Notes: a model not told the origin generated them from the letters alone. Positions 1-12,186 are shown, counted from the stretch's first letter. The stretch: DNA of 64,000 nucleotides from Pardosa pseudoannulata (GCA_032207245.1 CM063503.1:103329004-103393003); one strand, 5' to 3'. Numbers and translations: made by a program.

Positions 1-383
1 AATATATACATTGACAATGACAGCATAAATAGAAAATATAAATAATAAAATGGAAAAAACTTTCAATGCTACCATTTTCTGCTTTTATGTGAAATTTTGT
101 ATAATGTTTAAGTTGATTGAATTGATTTCACAAATCCTGTTTTTTAGTGTAGTCTTGAACTGCTTTGGTAAGCTGTAATTTTTTTCCTGTTTTTATTCTT
201 TTCAACAATTTGTATTGGATTTATAGCACCTAGGAAATCTTTATGCTATTTATCTTTTGTCCTCCCACTTTAGACATTAAATCTCCACTTTTATGCTAAT
301 TATGTTTAGCTCCTTATAGATTTCAGATTTAAGAGTTTTTTGAACAGTTTTTTATTTAAATTTAGCTCCATTGAATCAATATT

Positions 384-419
<36 letters not shown>

Positions 420-2724
420 ACCCCCCCCCCCCCCCCCCCCCCCCAAAATTTTTTTTTTATTTTTTTTTTATTTAAAACTGAAATAATTCACAGGAAATTA
501 CTGATATGTGTGATGGTTTTTACTACCTAAAGTTCTGGTTAATTTTATTATGGCTTTATATGCTAAATATATTTTAGACATCAGTTCTTTTTTCCATATT
601 AAGTTTAAATTGTAAAGCCAGTTTCATCATATCACCTCTCTTTATATATATATATATCCTCTTCTGATTAGTTTTATGGCCTATACTGTTTTAGGAAATT
701 GTTCAATATAGTCATTGATTTCTTAATTGCTTATTTTTCTGCCAAAAACATAGCCATAAAATGTTCTAATAAATATAATTTTAAAGAAAGGAATGAATCT
801 TATATATTTTATCATAGTTTTTAATCTTTTTTTTTAGGTTTAGTTACATTCTTTCAGGTGTTAGTTGCCTAGAATCCATGAAAAGCAAGTTAGAGATTTT
901 TTGAGCAATATAACATCTGTAGTGCAGAATTTGATGACCAATATTCTCTGTAACTAGGGGGATATTTATAACTCAGAAGAATATAAACTACCAAAAATGT
1001 GTATAGTTTTTCTAAGCTAAATGGAATAAGACTACAAGTTTGTTGTGAAAGCAATACTTTATTATTTGAATAGAAAACAAAAAAAATATTGCAATAGGTG
1101 TTTTATCAAATAATTCCTGCACTTTGGTGGATGGTTCATATTTGAAGCAAAAAACAGGTATAAATTTTATCTATTTTTCCTGTTCATTTTCCTATTCCTA
1201 TCTTTAATGCTCCTTGTTGAATTTCATACTCAATATTCACAACTTTGAAGCATCTTTTTGAAGCATGCTGAAACTGAAGCTGACAGTAGCAGAAAGTTTT
1301 CAAATTATTCAATTCCAATCTTTGATTAATCAGAAGGTAAATCATCAAAAACCTTTAGAGCCTTCCTAATACTGAGGGGTTTTATATCCATAAAAATTAT
1401 AATTAAAAATAAATCCTAACTTTTAGAAAGAACATGTAAAGATCTATATTCTGTCGTATGATTTCTTGGACAATTGCTTCTTGACATTTATTCCTGTAAC
1501 CATCTGTAAAAGCAATAACATCGTGATTGCATTTTTGGCTGTTATGATTCAGAGATTGCATATTGGGACTGTGATCTTAACTGTGATAAAATGCTTTCAC
1601 AATTGCCTTCTTTTTAAGAGTAAATATCTAATGATTAGAGAAAAATATACATATTGGTATATTTTCTATTCTAATTTTACAAAATAGAAACAGCAAAATT
1701 TGGTTAAATCTATGATCTATGATTTGGTTTAATTTATGTACATAAGTCAAATTCTATTTATTCTCTTGTACCATCTGATATTGAATTACAGTGAAACATA
1801 CTTTAGTTAGTTCTACCTATTTTTTAAAGTGAAAATTTGTTTAAAAATAGAGGAAATAATTTCTTTTACAATTACAGTTATAAATAGTAAAAGTTTACTA
1901 GAAAAGGATAAAGCACTAAACTTCTCCCAAACAGATTTTTTTTTTTTTTTTTAAATAGAGAAATCTTTATAAAATTTGATATAAATAAAATTATTTTAGA
2001 ATGCTACCATTGCATTACTTATTGTCATAATCTCTTTATCGTATGTTAACTTATATGAAAAAGCATAATTGGGTACTTTCATTAGTTTATTTTATTAAAG
2101 GCAATAAAATAAAATTTGTTTTGTTACATAATCTGTAACTTGACAAAACTTAACATATTTTAAATATAAATAAATGAACTGAGTTCAATTTAAATTTTTA
2201 ATATTATATTTAAAAAATGTATTCTCTAAAGACAATATTTTAACTTCACTGGGCTTTTTTTTTTTTTTTTTACGAGTTTTTTTAATAAATGTGCAAATAG
2301 TTATTATAAAATAATTTTAGGTAATATTGATGAATACAACTGGAAGCTACTTAAATTTTATGGATGCAATTGAGAAATTAACTCACTTAATTTTTACTTA
2401 ATTTAGCTAATTTAATGTTCTGGTCATTAATTATAAAAATAAGCTAGTAAGCTATGAAACGAAATTTACATTGTCAGATGTTATGAAATTTCATGGCCAC
2501 AGTTTTGCAATATAATTTGAAGACTGAACAAAGGACTTCCTAGAATTTTTATATTTTTGATGTATGTAGTCTTTTTTAACTGTAAAAATATTTATATAAT
2601 TATCTCAACAATTTTTAATGCATTTATTATCTGTATCAAAGCATATCAAATTTGTGTAAAATATTTTCAATGTAACAGTATTAAAATTTTGTAAAATGGT
2701 AATGAAAATTAATTTTATTTATAG
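1..2724 (+). other. Upstream intron or 5' region of the RAD23-like gene
   Basis: No coding exon is recognisable here. The sequence is very AT-rich with T-runs (for example near 1930 and 2260) and one long C-run. The first supported exon starts at 2725 in mid-codon, so earlier exons, including any N-terminal ubiquitin-like domain, must lie before the window or be unrecognised here. This stretch is most likely one long intron. Confidence 0.6.
389..444. repeat. Poly(C) tract
   Basis: About 31 C, one A, then 24 C, followed by an A/T homopolymer region. It is very unusual in this AT-rich context and may be slippage or an assembly artefact. Confidence 0.9.
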
Positions 2725-2869
2725 TACTGAACAAAATCGTCTTCTGTGCACTGAACATGAATCTTTAGTTCGTCACATTATAGAATTAGGTTTCACTCGG
2801 GCTGAAGTTGAAGCAGCATTGTGTGCTAGTTATAATAATCCTGATAGAGCTGTGGAGTATTTGATTAAT
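2725..2869 (+). CDS. RAD23: RAD23-like exon: UBA1
   Basis: The acceptor follows TTTATTTATAG and the donor is GTAAGT at 2870. The first base completes a codon from an upstream exon; 48 full codons follow and the exon ends in phase 0. It encodes almost the whole first UBA domain with the diagnostic LGFTR and NNPDRAVEYL motifs. Confidence 0.9.
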
Positions 2870-3991
2870 GTAAGTATTAACTGAGTGGGAATTTGTTAAA
2901 CAAGTACTAGTCAAAGGTTAAAATGGTTTATGTCAAGTATACTTACTGTATTCAGATAATTATCTAGAACTTCATATTTTGCTTAAGAAAGAATATCATA
3001 ATAGTACACGCTTAGTGATTTTCATATTAATTTTATGTATAATAGACATACTCATCTTAGTGTTTGATGACCTTCTTAATAAATTCCTATTGAACCAATA
3101 AACGTGTGAATGCAAATGAAGCTTAAGTAGAGATGACATGTTTAATGTAATTATCTCTTATGAATTTGTTTGATCAAGTTTATATAATGTTTCTTTTTAG
3201 CTGTGAAATCATTTTACACTTATTTTGAACAAATAGAATCAAGTCTTCTTTATAAATATTTTTTAATTTTAGGGTGTTCTTCCTAGTTCATCTAGCAATG
3301 ATGATTCTGATTCAGAAGCTAGACAAAGAGATCCAGATCACATATCTGGTAAATATATATGTATATAATTTTATTATATACATATTATATAATATTATAG
3401 TTCAGTCGAATAGTTCTTTACTGAACTTATGTCAAAGAAATTTCTAATACTATGGTATGCATTTTCTAGGTTAAGGCTTTTTGTATACTGGACCATAATT
3501 AAGAGTATATAAATACAGTGGAAATTAAAGGGTTAATAAGATAAAGCTTAAACTTTTAATACATAATCAGATGTTAATCAATGATTATCTACCTTCAAAT
3601 TTTATGCTAAATGTTGGCCAGTTAAGTATTGTGCTACCTTTTAGTTCATGAGTTTAAATTCCAAAGATTGTATGATATTTGTAGCCATTTAGGATAAATT
3701 TAAAGCAATAGATCTTGGTATAATTGGCTTTTGTGTCGGAAAAGGTAAATGTAGCACTTTAAACCTTCAATATTAATTTTATGATGAAAAATGAGAGCAA
3801 CTTTAAAAAGTGTGCCATGGCAGATATGTTGATAAAATTCCTGATTTGAATGTTAATTAAATCACAAGGATAAAGTTGTACAACAGTTTTAGCTTGCTAG
3901 CCTTTACCAAAGTGTCTTGTTCTGTTTAGAATTCCTGTCACAGGCAGTAGGTCCTTTGTTGACACATATATATGCTGCATACTTATTTGTA

Positions 3992-4051
<60 letters not shown>

Positions 4052-7000
4052 TAAATCTCTCAAAAGAAGCTTGGTGTAAGCAATATTAATTGTTTATCAG
4101 ATAATACTAGATTTTTTTTTATGAAAACTGATGAGCATATGTATAAAATTCTGTATTTTTAATATCAGATTCATCTGATGCACATCTTTTACGTCATATT
4201 TCAATGTCTGGACCCCCAAGTCCTGGTAGTTCAACGATGCCAAATCAAGAAAGAATCATGCAGTTGTTCACAGAAGCAATGGATGACTGCCAAAATCAAA
4301 CGAGAGCAGCTGATAGTTTGCTTGAGGAGGATCATGACCTAATAACGCAGGTAAAGATAAAAATTCTGAAAACTGCTTGTAATATTAGATGGAGTTTTTG
4401 TAATATTTCTATATTTTCCCAGTATGACACAAATATTTTAGGTAAAGTTGTATGCTAGGATTTCAATTTAAGTGTTTAAAATAGCTCTCCAACGTCAATA
4501 CATTTTTATAGTTAATTTTTTAAAGTGATTAAATGCTTTAAGAATTCCATTTTTTGAGTTAAAAAGGTTTTTATAGACCCATAAATCTTACCTTTAGGAT
4601 AAAAATTATCTCCATGAAAAATTTTATATTAAAAATTAACCAAAAGTTACGTATACTAAGATTTGAAGAATAGAGTAGGTCTTTTGATGCTGTTTAAAAA
4701 AAAAAATAAAAATTTATGGCCAGTCGTGTTGAGTGAGAAAATATATGCACTTTATGGAAACAGTTTTGTTAGGTAATTTTTACATATAAAATTGGTGATT
4801 ATTTACTTCCAATAGCTTTGATTCTATAGCTCTTTAGAGATGTTATGAGACTATAGTTCTAGTTTTTAATTTTCTACGAAAGTAAACTTTTCTTAGTGCT
4901 GTCAGAGATTTTTTACGTATTTCATTAACTTTCAGCTGCAGTTGATCAACGTTTTTAAGTTTAACTTAAAGTTCAGTAACACTTATATTCGATAACAGTT
5001 TTCGACTTAGTCTCAAGTCACGTAATACTTCCTTTCAAGAAAGATTTTTCCTTGTTCAGTGCTTCCATAGTAAGTTTCATTCGAGCTTTGGCTCGATGGA
5101 CCAGAATTTGTAGACTTGACTACAAACTAATATTAAAAAAAATGGACGGACCACTTACCTGCCTTTCTACGTTTTTAATGAAACTTCACACATTAATATA
5201 TACATATTTACAAAGTAACAGCTAAGAAATTTAGAATTGCAAGTGTTGAAAAGAACATGTTTGTTGCTTGCATCTCTACATTACTGACTGAATGGGAAAT
5301 TTTCATGTTTCTAATTTTGTTTTTAAACAATAGAAGACAAAAAAGTAAGCAGGATAGTACCTTTTTTTTATTTAATTTGGCGCATTATTTAGTTATTTCT
5401 AATGGATTTTATGACTCTTTAACATATCTCAAAAATGCTACTTTTCCTCCACTGAGTTTGTGACATCACAGTTTATGAGAACACTGACAGCCTATGTTGT
5501 TTACATGAAAGAAAACTTTTTAATTCGTTCCTTTTCAAATAATTGCATACAATTTATTATGCAATTATTTGAATTTGACTATTTTATTATGCAATACTTG
5601 ATGAGTTATATGAATAACTGCCGATGAAATATTGAGTTCCTACTGTGTTATATGCACGGTTTCCGCGCACTTGGAAAGTCAGGGAAAGTCATGAAAAATC
5701 ATGGATTTAGACAATGGATTAATTTTGTCCATGGAAAGTCATGATTTTCTAAGAAAAATGAGTAAAAGTCATGGATCATGAATCTGCTAAGCTACCAATT
5801 AAAAAAATAAAATGCCTCTGCAAGTGAATTTCCTTCTGAACTGAAGCGGTTGCATACTTCTCCCTTTTGTACGTAGCGCTGGACTCCCATTCATCTATTT
5901 TTTGTACACTGAGACATCGGACCTTAACTGCTTGGCGAGACAGTTACTACGGGCTGACCAGGGGGTCTTAGTGATCGGATGTGTAGTGTCTCATTACGCG
6001 TGATTTGCCAATGGTTGAGAAGAAAAAAGTACGCATCGGCCTGTGATGTGACAAAGGAGTGGAAGGGAAGGGGTTGATATCGGACATCCTTGACCGATCC
6101 GGTGATTTGTTGTGAAAAGCGAAACCGTTGAAGATACAAGCTTAGAAAAACACTCATTAGGGCAGAGTACACTGCACCGGAAGAGTCGAATGTTTCTATC
6201 GCAGCAGTACGATTCGAGCAGTCATCTGTTTTTTTTTCTCGTGTGTTAATGAGGCAAGACCAGGGTAGGCTTCTCTCTCACCTGTATATTTGGACTTCTA
6301 GGACTCCCCCCCTGATCAGGGAATCTGATCAGGGTTTTAAATAAAACCCGGATTTTTGTATTAAAATCCAAGCTCAGGCAAGTTTCATTAAAAGACAATG
6401 TTTATGGTGTGGGAGGATTATAAAATACGGTGGTTTTTTTTTTTTAAGGGGGAGTGAATTTTTTTTCTCAAGATAACAATATTAATATAACATGCGTATG
6501 TATGTTTTCGTCTTTTGTTATGCTTGAAGATGAACTGTTTATTAAGCACTAGAAAAATTAACCCGTCCTGTAGCGATTTCACTCTTATCAGTCCGGCGTC
6601 GCCTCCACACGATGATCGGTTGACATTGAGAGACCAGTGTTGCGTATGGAGTATCGGAGATCGGAACGTTGTATTATAATTTTTAAATGCTAGATTTAAT
6701 TACTAGATATCATTACATATATCCATATGATAACGAAAAAAAAGGGGGGGGGCAGGGTGCGTGAATGTTAAATAAAAAAAAGTGCAGGGTACGCCGCTCT
6801 TCAAACACCGCGATATGTGAACACTATTAATGCTTCAGCCATGCTACCACTCTTTGGTAATAGAGACTGAAGATTTAAAAAAGAAATTAACTAAAAATTA
6901 AAATTCTGTGCCTAAGAAAAATATACATGTTTATAGCATGTACAGGGATGCAAATTTTCCGCTTTTTGGTGGAATTCCACTTTTTTGATTTCTACAGCCG

Positions 7001-10000
7001 ACTTCTGCTTCTCCGCCAATTTCTGCTTTTTTTTTCGTACGCTTTTGTACGTGTACGTGAATTTCAAATTCTTTTAAAAAATTCTGCCTTTTCAAAAATT
7101 ACCTTGCCATTTGTAAATTTTTCGAAGTAGGGAAAAAATTTTTTTATTGGTGAGACTATTATCCAGTTTTCATTTTCTGAAAGACTGTCCAACATTCTCT
7201 CCAATTGCTCCCGTTACGTAATGTTAACAGTCTATTAAAAATAGTAATCAGGGTGTCCACTGATCAGAAAAATATGGAAATGTCAGGGAAATTCATCAAT
7301 ATGGAATATTCAGATTCATTTTATTTTTTTATTATTTTGTAATGTCAATTCACGTTTTTCCGTGCTTTATCACCGGGAAATGGAACGAGAAAAAATTGGT
7401 TCGAAGCGAGCGTGCACAAACATGTCACATCAAGAATTTCCTGCACTAGTCGGATCTTAATATAACTTTGCCATTTATAGCGGATCTTAATATACCTTTG
7501 CCATTTTAGTAGTGTACAATAATGTCACAAAAATATCTTGCCGTAGACCCCATCCAGTCATAAGACACTCAGCCGCTCTTAGTTGAACTTCGTATATGAG
7601 TTCCGTATTTGTGAATCGCCGAGGTTTTACTCCTTTTCGTCCGTCTCCCTCTTATTTATTTCCAGTGTTTGTGATCGACATCAGGATTCTTCAATTAAGG
7701 ACGAAATATAAGATTTCGTGATGTAGATAAATTGCCGATCACTGATATACCGCATATCCCTCTTTCTCACAATGTCACAAAATCGGAAAGATGATGCTCA
7801 AATATCAGTTGGAGTACTACAGTCTACTGTTTCGCTATACAAGGGATAATGAAGCTGTCACCTACTGCTTAAAACCGATTCGAATAGCTACGAATATCCT
7901 TGCCAATAGGGGATTCGAACCCGTAATACCGGTGCCAAAGAGCAGCGCTCTATCCATACGGCCATCGTATATAAAGACGTTTATTGTGCATATGGTCTTA
8001 TTAGGGGTCGCAAAATCGGAAAGATTATGTTTGCATGTCGGAACATGGGAACACTATACCTCGTATGCTCAAATATTGTCATAATATTGAAAAGACAATT
8101 TCACATCAGAGGTCGGCGATCGATTTAGCCATATAGGTGTTTGTTAAAAATTTAGAAATCGGTTTCAGAATGAAGTACGTTTTATCGATATTTCACGATG
8201 TATTGATACATCGTCCAGTCTTAATGCATACTGTAGTGATGCACAAATCGGAGACTATAAAAAATTTTTGACTTATCAAACACTAGACAGTGATATTAAA
8301 AAAAAAATAAAGTTAAAAAGGAAAATAATGTAAATAATTTTTAATATCTTTTTAAATATTTGAATAGTTAATTATTTAATGTAACAGTTATACTTGAATT
8401 CCTAAAATTACTTATATCAGCATTAGAGGCTTCATTTTGTCTCATTTTTTTTTAAAATTATATTTAGGTAAATTGGAATAAGGCAGTATAAATGCAGTTA
8501 TTTTACTAAAATAAGTCAGTAATTTTGGAGTGCATGTCTTGTGACCACCCTGGATAACCTATTCATAGAAGAACGTTAGGTGGTAGAAGTCTTGTGTATC
8601 ACCTTATTGCTGATGGTGATACTCCAGTAAAGTATCTTTAAAAAAGTATGGCATGAGTATGTAGAAAAAATTAGTTTAATACTTAAGGTCCTCTTGCAAG
8701 CCTTATAAAGAATAAAAAATATAAAAAGGGAAGAGAAAGAATAAAGGAACTAAAACAACGTAAAGAAAAGTGGCTGTAAAAAGAATCTGTGAGAAAGCTG
8801 CGCATAAATGCAGCTAAAAAGCAGATGCTTAAACACCAAAGGAATATCCTTAAAAATATTAACCTAATAGATAATCCAAAAAGTATTAAAAGTATCCCTT
8901 AGTGCGCAAATAATTTTTATTGTAATTTTAACTATCTTCCCTCTATCTTTATACACTTTATAATGCATATACGAAACCAGAAAACCATATTAGCAATTAT
9001 TGAATATTATCAGCAGTTATTGAATATTTGGCTGCTCCGAATGCTATCAACCAAGCCTTCTTAATTATTAGGCAGACTCCTCAATAACTATGGTTTATCC
9101 TTTAAATCGCTAGTTATACTGCTACAAAAATACTATATCCTGCTCCAAATCAAGATTTTGACTGCTACAAAAATGCGTTCTCCTGCTAATACTGCTACAA
9201 AAATGCGTTCTCCTGCTACAAATTTTCAGTTTTGCTGCTTCGAAAATTGCTTCAAAATACTTGGAGCGCAACATACCTGAATTAGTTAAGATTTTTGTAC
9301 AAAATATAAGTTTATCTTTAGGGCTATTATATATAAACATAGGGTTATCATGTTTGGCCATTATTCATGGTCACCTCGATCATACCAAAGTACCCTGAAT
9401 TCAAATTGGAAATTTTTTGATTGCATTCAGAAAATTGCTATATGATTAAACTTAGGTATGTAGATACTACAACAATTTATTTATATACATATATATGTAA
9501 GTTTATAAACATTTATAAAGTATTTTTATCATAAATTCTTGTAATTTCTCTAAAAGCATACATTTTATTTGTATGTACATTAGAAGTTTTATTCCTATAC
9601 ACTTTAACAAAAGATTTTCAAAGTCATGGAAAATGATCAGCTAGAAATCAGGGAAAGTCATAGATTTGAAAAATTTTATTTTGGCAGATACCCTGTATAT
9701 GGTAGGTTGAGGGATTGCAATTATAATTTTTATAGCCTAGCCATTGCATAATATTGTGTGTTTTTTATCCAGTGAAGATATTCAGTTTCTATAAAATTCT
9801 GTAAACATGTTAATGAGGTACAAAGCATATTTTTTTCACTTTCATTAGCTAAATGTAGATTTTAGAAGTTATCTTGATATAGTTGTACTTTAAAATTATA
9901 GACAAATTATAACAATGATTTCATGTTAACTGACTTCATATTTGTTTCTTTCTAAATTTACTGTAGAATAGTTCTTGATACATATATTTGATCATGAGTG

Positions 10001-11081
10001 CTCAGTTCACATTTTCAAACAAAATTATCTCATTCTCTGTTCATGTCTTTAAAGATTCAGAATTCTCATTTTATGGATTTGTGATTTTAATGAGAACAGA
10101 GTTATTTGAAATTGAATAGATGTTATTCAAAATTTTATTTAGCCTTTCTTATTTTGTATCAAGAAATATTCTTATTGTAATTGGGATAAATCACAAATTT
10201 TAATTTGATCTGTTGATTTAAAATAATTTGTATGCTTTATATTTAAGAACTTAAGTTGCAAAATCTAAAAGCAACTTCATAAATTTATCTTTATACTGAA
10301 TGTATACCTATTAGTTATTACAATTCTTATATCTATTCTGTAATAAATGTTTAGAGTTTTGCTGAAATGGAAGCTGCTGATTTGTACAGAAGGTCCTCAA
10401 GTTCAGCTAGTGCTTCAGGTAAACTTTTTGATGTTTCCATTTTGAAGTTTTACCACAGATGTAACCATAATAAATGAAACCATTTTAAGAATAAATATTT
10501 TGTTCATTTTGTTTGGCTACCTGTCATTTGTTTAGTTATAAGTATTTCAGTATTGATTCTGTGGGCTGAGAGCAGTATAAAAAATAAACATTTTTTAAAT
10601 TATGTAATTTTAGCCTCAGTTCCACCTGATGGAATGCCTGATAGCAGTATGTTCTCATCAGACAGGATGTTTGATTCATTCAGTAATGCCTTTCATGAAG
10701 CACAAGCTCTTAGTTTTGCTGGAAACTTAATGGATAGGGATCATGAAGCCATTGAGCGTGTAAGTAGTTAAACATTCTTAAAATAAATGCTTTTATTCAT
10801 ATTTTAACTCCCAGTAAACATTGTTTTTTTTAAAACAGTAGATTCCTTCTTTAAACATAATTTGACATTAAAGAAGTGAGTATAAACATAACTATATTAA
10901 GAAATATATATTTAAGATTTACTTTTGAGCCTTTCTCTAATAAAGATTTTAATTATTTCTTTTACTTTTTCAGTTGAAACAGTTGGGATTTTCTGATCAT
11001 AAAGCTATTGAAGCTTATTTTGTCTGTGAACGAAATGAAAATGCTGCAGCTGATTATCTGTTTTCACAGAATTTTGAATAG
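2725..11081 (+). CDS. RAD23: RAD23-like UV excision repair / proteasome shuttle protein, 3' part (6 exons)
   Basis: Exons: 2725-2869, 3273-3348, 4169-4350, 10355-10418, 10614-10759, 10974-11081 (stop TAG). All introns are GT-AG and the frame is kept across every junction, giving about 239 residues in the window. UBA1 is at residues 9-48 (VRHIIELGFTRAEVEAAL, then NNPDRAVEYL). UBA2 is at about 197-238 (LKQLGFSDHKAIEAYFVCE, NENAAADYL), ending in SQNFE as RAD23 proteins typically end. RAD23 family members bind ubiquitin through the UBAs, deliver substrates to the proteasome, and partner XPC/Rad4 in nucleotide excision repair. The N-terminal UBL would be upstream of the window. The roughly 150-residue linker is rich in Ser, Asp and Met and shows no convincing STI1-type XPC-binding domain, so this may be a divergent paralogue. 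Family assignment from both UBAs is strong; orthology is less sure. Confidence 0.85.
3273..3348 (+). CDS. RAD23: RAD23-like exon: Ser/Asp-rich linker
   Basis: The acceptor is TTTTAATTTTAG and the donor GTAAAT. It begins in phase 0 and encodes 25 codons plus one base. It continues UBA1 with GVLPSS, comparable to the segment after UBA1 in RAD23 proteins, then a Ser/Asp-rich linker. The intron before it is about 400 bp. Confidence 0.8.
3994..4049. repeat. (AT)n microsatellite in RAD23-like intron 3
   Basis: About 28 uninterrupted AT dinucleotides, lying about 120 bp before the 4169 exon. Confidence 0.95.
4169..4350 (+). CDS. RAD23: RAD23-like exon: linker with predicted helix
   Basis: The acceptor is TTTTTAATATCAG and the donor CAG|GTAAAG. 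Two bases complete the split GAT codon and 60 codons follow, ending in phase 0. It encodes an SP-rich start and then a probably helical, acidic segment (IMQLFTEAMDDCQNQTRAA). This sits where RAD23 has its XPC-binding domain but does not resemble it in sequence. Confidence 0.8.
4351..5648 (+). other. Intron 4 of the RAD23-like gene, part before the transposon
   Basis: No exon is seen. A small perfect hairpin (TCGAGC-TTTG-GCTCGA near 5081-5096) lies in otherwise featureless AT-rich sequence. Confidence 0.6.
7249..8552. mobile_element. Inner TIR element (CAGGGTGTCCAC ends)
   Basis: It starts CAGGGTGTCCAC and ends GTGACCACCCTG, whose complement is CAGGGTGGTCAC. The GGAAATGTCAGGGAAATTC segment next to the left end resembles the outer element's ends, so the two are probably related. 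No clear target duplication is visible. It contains a minus-strand SINE and a tandem duplication of about 29 bp near 7450-7510. Confidence 0.45.
7808..7968 (-). mobile_element. tRNA-derived SINE, minus strand, diverged
   Basis: Read on the minus strand it has ACGATGGCCGTATGG (A-box region), GGTTCGAATCCCC-like B box (plus strand GGGGATTCGAACCC), then the conserved SINE body (GGTTTTAAGCAGTAGGT) and a 3' part ending near the conserved GTAGAC motif. It is one of eight recognisable copies in the window. Confidence 0.8.
8687..8902 (+). pseudogene. Broken basic, coiled-coil-like reading frame inside the 4-kb element
   Basis: One frame runs from 8687 to a TAG at 8902 with a single in-frame TAA at 8777. 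Its product is strongly basic and Lys-rich (ERIKELKQRKEKWL before the stop, ESVRKLRINAAKKQ after it). Composition is coding-like, unlike the surrounding intron, and the position inside a transposon suggests a remnant of its protein. I do not recognise the family. The AT-rich base composition can mimic Lys-rich frames, so confidence is low. Confidence 0.3.
9161..9220. repeat. 30-bp tandem duplication
   Basis: Two adjacent copies of a unit starting ACTGCTACAAAAATGCG, with a partial further copy just upstream (near 9118), inside the 4-kb element. Confidence 0.7.
10355..10418 (+). CDS. RAD23: RAD23-like exon: short linker
   Basis: The acceptor AATGTTTAG and the donor CAG|GTAAAC enclose 21 codons plus one base, phase 0 to 1. 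It encodes SFAEMEAADLYRR and a Ser-rich tail. Phase matches both neighbours, which supports it as a real exon despite its small size. Confidence 0.7.
10614..10759 (+). CDS. RAD23: RAD23-like exon: Met/Ser-rich linker into UBA2
   Basis: The acceptor is GTAATTTTAG and the donor CGT|GTAAGT. Two bases complete a split codon and 48 codons follow. The end (DHEAIER) is the usual lead-in to the RAD23 C-terminal UBA (EKEAIERL in vertebrate proteins, from memory of the family). Confidence 0.85.
10974..11081 (+). CDS. RAD23: RAD23-like terminal exon: UBA2 and stop
   Basis: The acceptor TTTACTTTTTCAG is strong. The 35 codons and TAG encode UBA2 through its last helix (AADYLFSQ) and a very short C-terminal tail, NFE. 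This is the most RAD23-like part of the gene. Confidence 0.92.
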   Translation: MKQLGFSDHKAIEAYFVCERNENAAADYLFSQNFE

Positions 11082-11296
11082 CCATTCATATTTGTGCTTA
11101 ATGTGAATGAAATGTTTTGATGACATTTATGTTAAAGCAGTGATTTGGGCGGATGTGTCAATATTTTCATTTTGCCTATGTACTTACATTTTTTTTTGTT
11201 TTTTGAATCATTTGTAATATTTAGTCATCTATACGACTAAATTTTTTTTTTATGTGAGATCATCTGGGGTTCATGTTTTCTGAACTTTTTATGAAG

Positions 11297-11302
11297 AATA
11301 AA
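11297..11302 (+). terminator. Poly(A) signal of the RAD23-like gene
   Basis: AATAAA lies 216 bases after the stop codon. It is followed at about 25 bases by a GT-rich stretch (TGTGTAATGTGTTTGTC), the expected downstream element. The 3' UTR would be about 240 bases. Confidence 0.65.
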
Positions 11303-12186
11303 AATGTTCCTGTGTAATGTGTTTGTCTATTCTTAAACTGATTGCACTTCATTCTTAACTTATCATTAGATAAGATCTTATTAAACTAGTCATGATTGCA
11401 TATACATTTTCACTCAGAGGCACTAACTGATCAGAAGTCAAATTTTTTTGATATGCTGGTATACAGATCTGCTCTCAATTCATGTAATCAGCTTTTATAT
11501 GGTACTAGAATTTAGTTAAACTTAAGTAGTCTTTTTCATTTAAAATTAAAATATTAATGATTTTACCATTTGAGTTTTAAATTACAGACCTTGGTATTAA
11601 AGGTTTCATGTTCTGCCAATGAGTTGTAACATCACATAGCCCTGATATATGTAAGACTCATACATTATAAAAAAACATCCCTACAAGATAAATAAAAGAA
11701 AGTTTTTAATTTAACTTGTGCTAAAACAAATAAGCACAACAAACAACAATGGGGCACAATCAAAATTTTATTTTATTCAGGATCTGAATTTAGCAAATCC
11801 TAATCTAAATTAAAACCTGTCCAATTTATTTACAGCAAAATCTTGCAGAATATATACATGTTTGAGTAATGAGTAATTTATTTACTATAAATTTAGTTAT
11901 ATCCATTTTAGATAAAGTACAGTTGCTTGGCCATTTACCTAAACTTTTTATATTTTCTTCTGTAGTGGCACTAGGTGCAAGGTAACCAGCCAGTTAAAGG
12001 TATTGATAGTACACCATGTAGGAATGCAAACAACTGAAACTAAATTACATAGTTATATAAAGGTTAGTTGATGTAAGCAGAAGTTAATTTAGTGTTCTTG
12101 TGGTTGCCAAAGATAACAAGATTTAAGAGAAGCAGACTTTTGTTCATTTATTATTAGAATATAATTTGTTTAGTTTTGTTAAAATA
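11303..12186. other. Convergent intergenic region / 3' UTR of the minus-strand gene
   Basis: No coding sequence is seen. It lies between the RAD23-like 3' end and the putative minus-strand terminal exon. Several TTTATT motifs (for example near 11770) could be AATAAA signals for the minus-strand gene. Confidence 0.4.

Larger units (their letters stand above)
5655..9695. mobile_element. 4.04-kb TIR DNA transposon remnant in RAD23-like intron 4
   Basis: The ends are CACGGTTTCCGCGC on the left and GGCAGATACCCTG on the right (inverted: CAGGGTATCTGCC). They are flanked by the direct repeat TATATG at 5649-5654 and 9696-9701, a likely 6-bp target duplication. Near both ends occurs the motif GGGAAAGTCAT in the same orientation. 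The interior is locally richer in GC than the host intron and contains a second TIR-like element, a SINE and a broken basic reading frame. No intact transposase is present. Superfamily is not assigned. It makes up about two thirds of the 6-kb intron. Confidence 0.6.
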
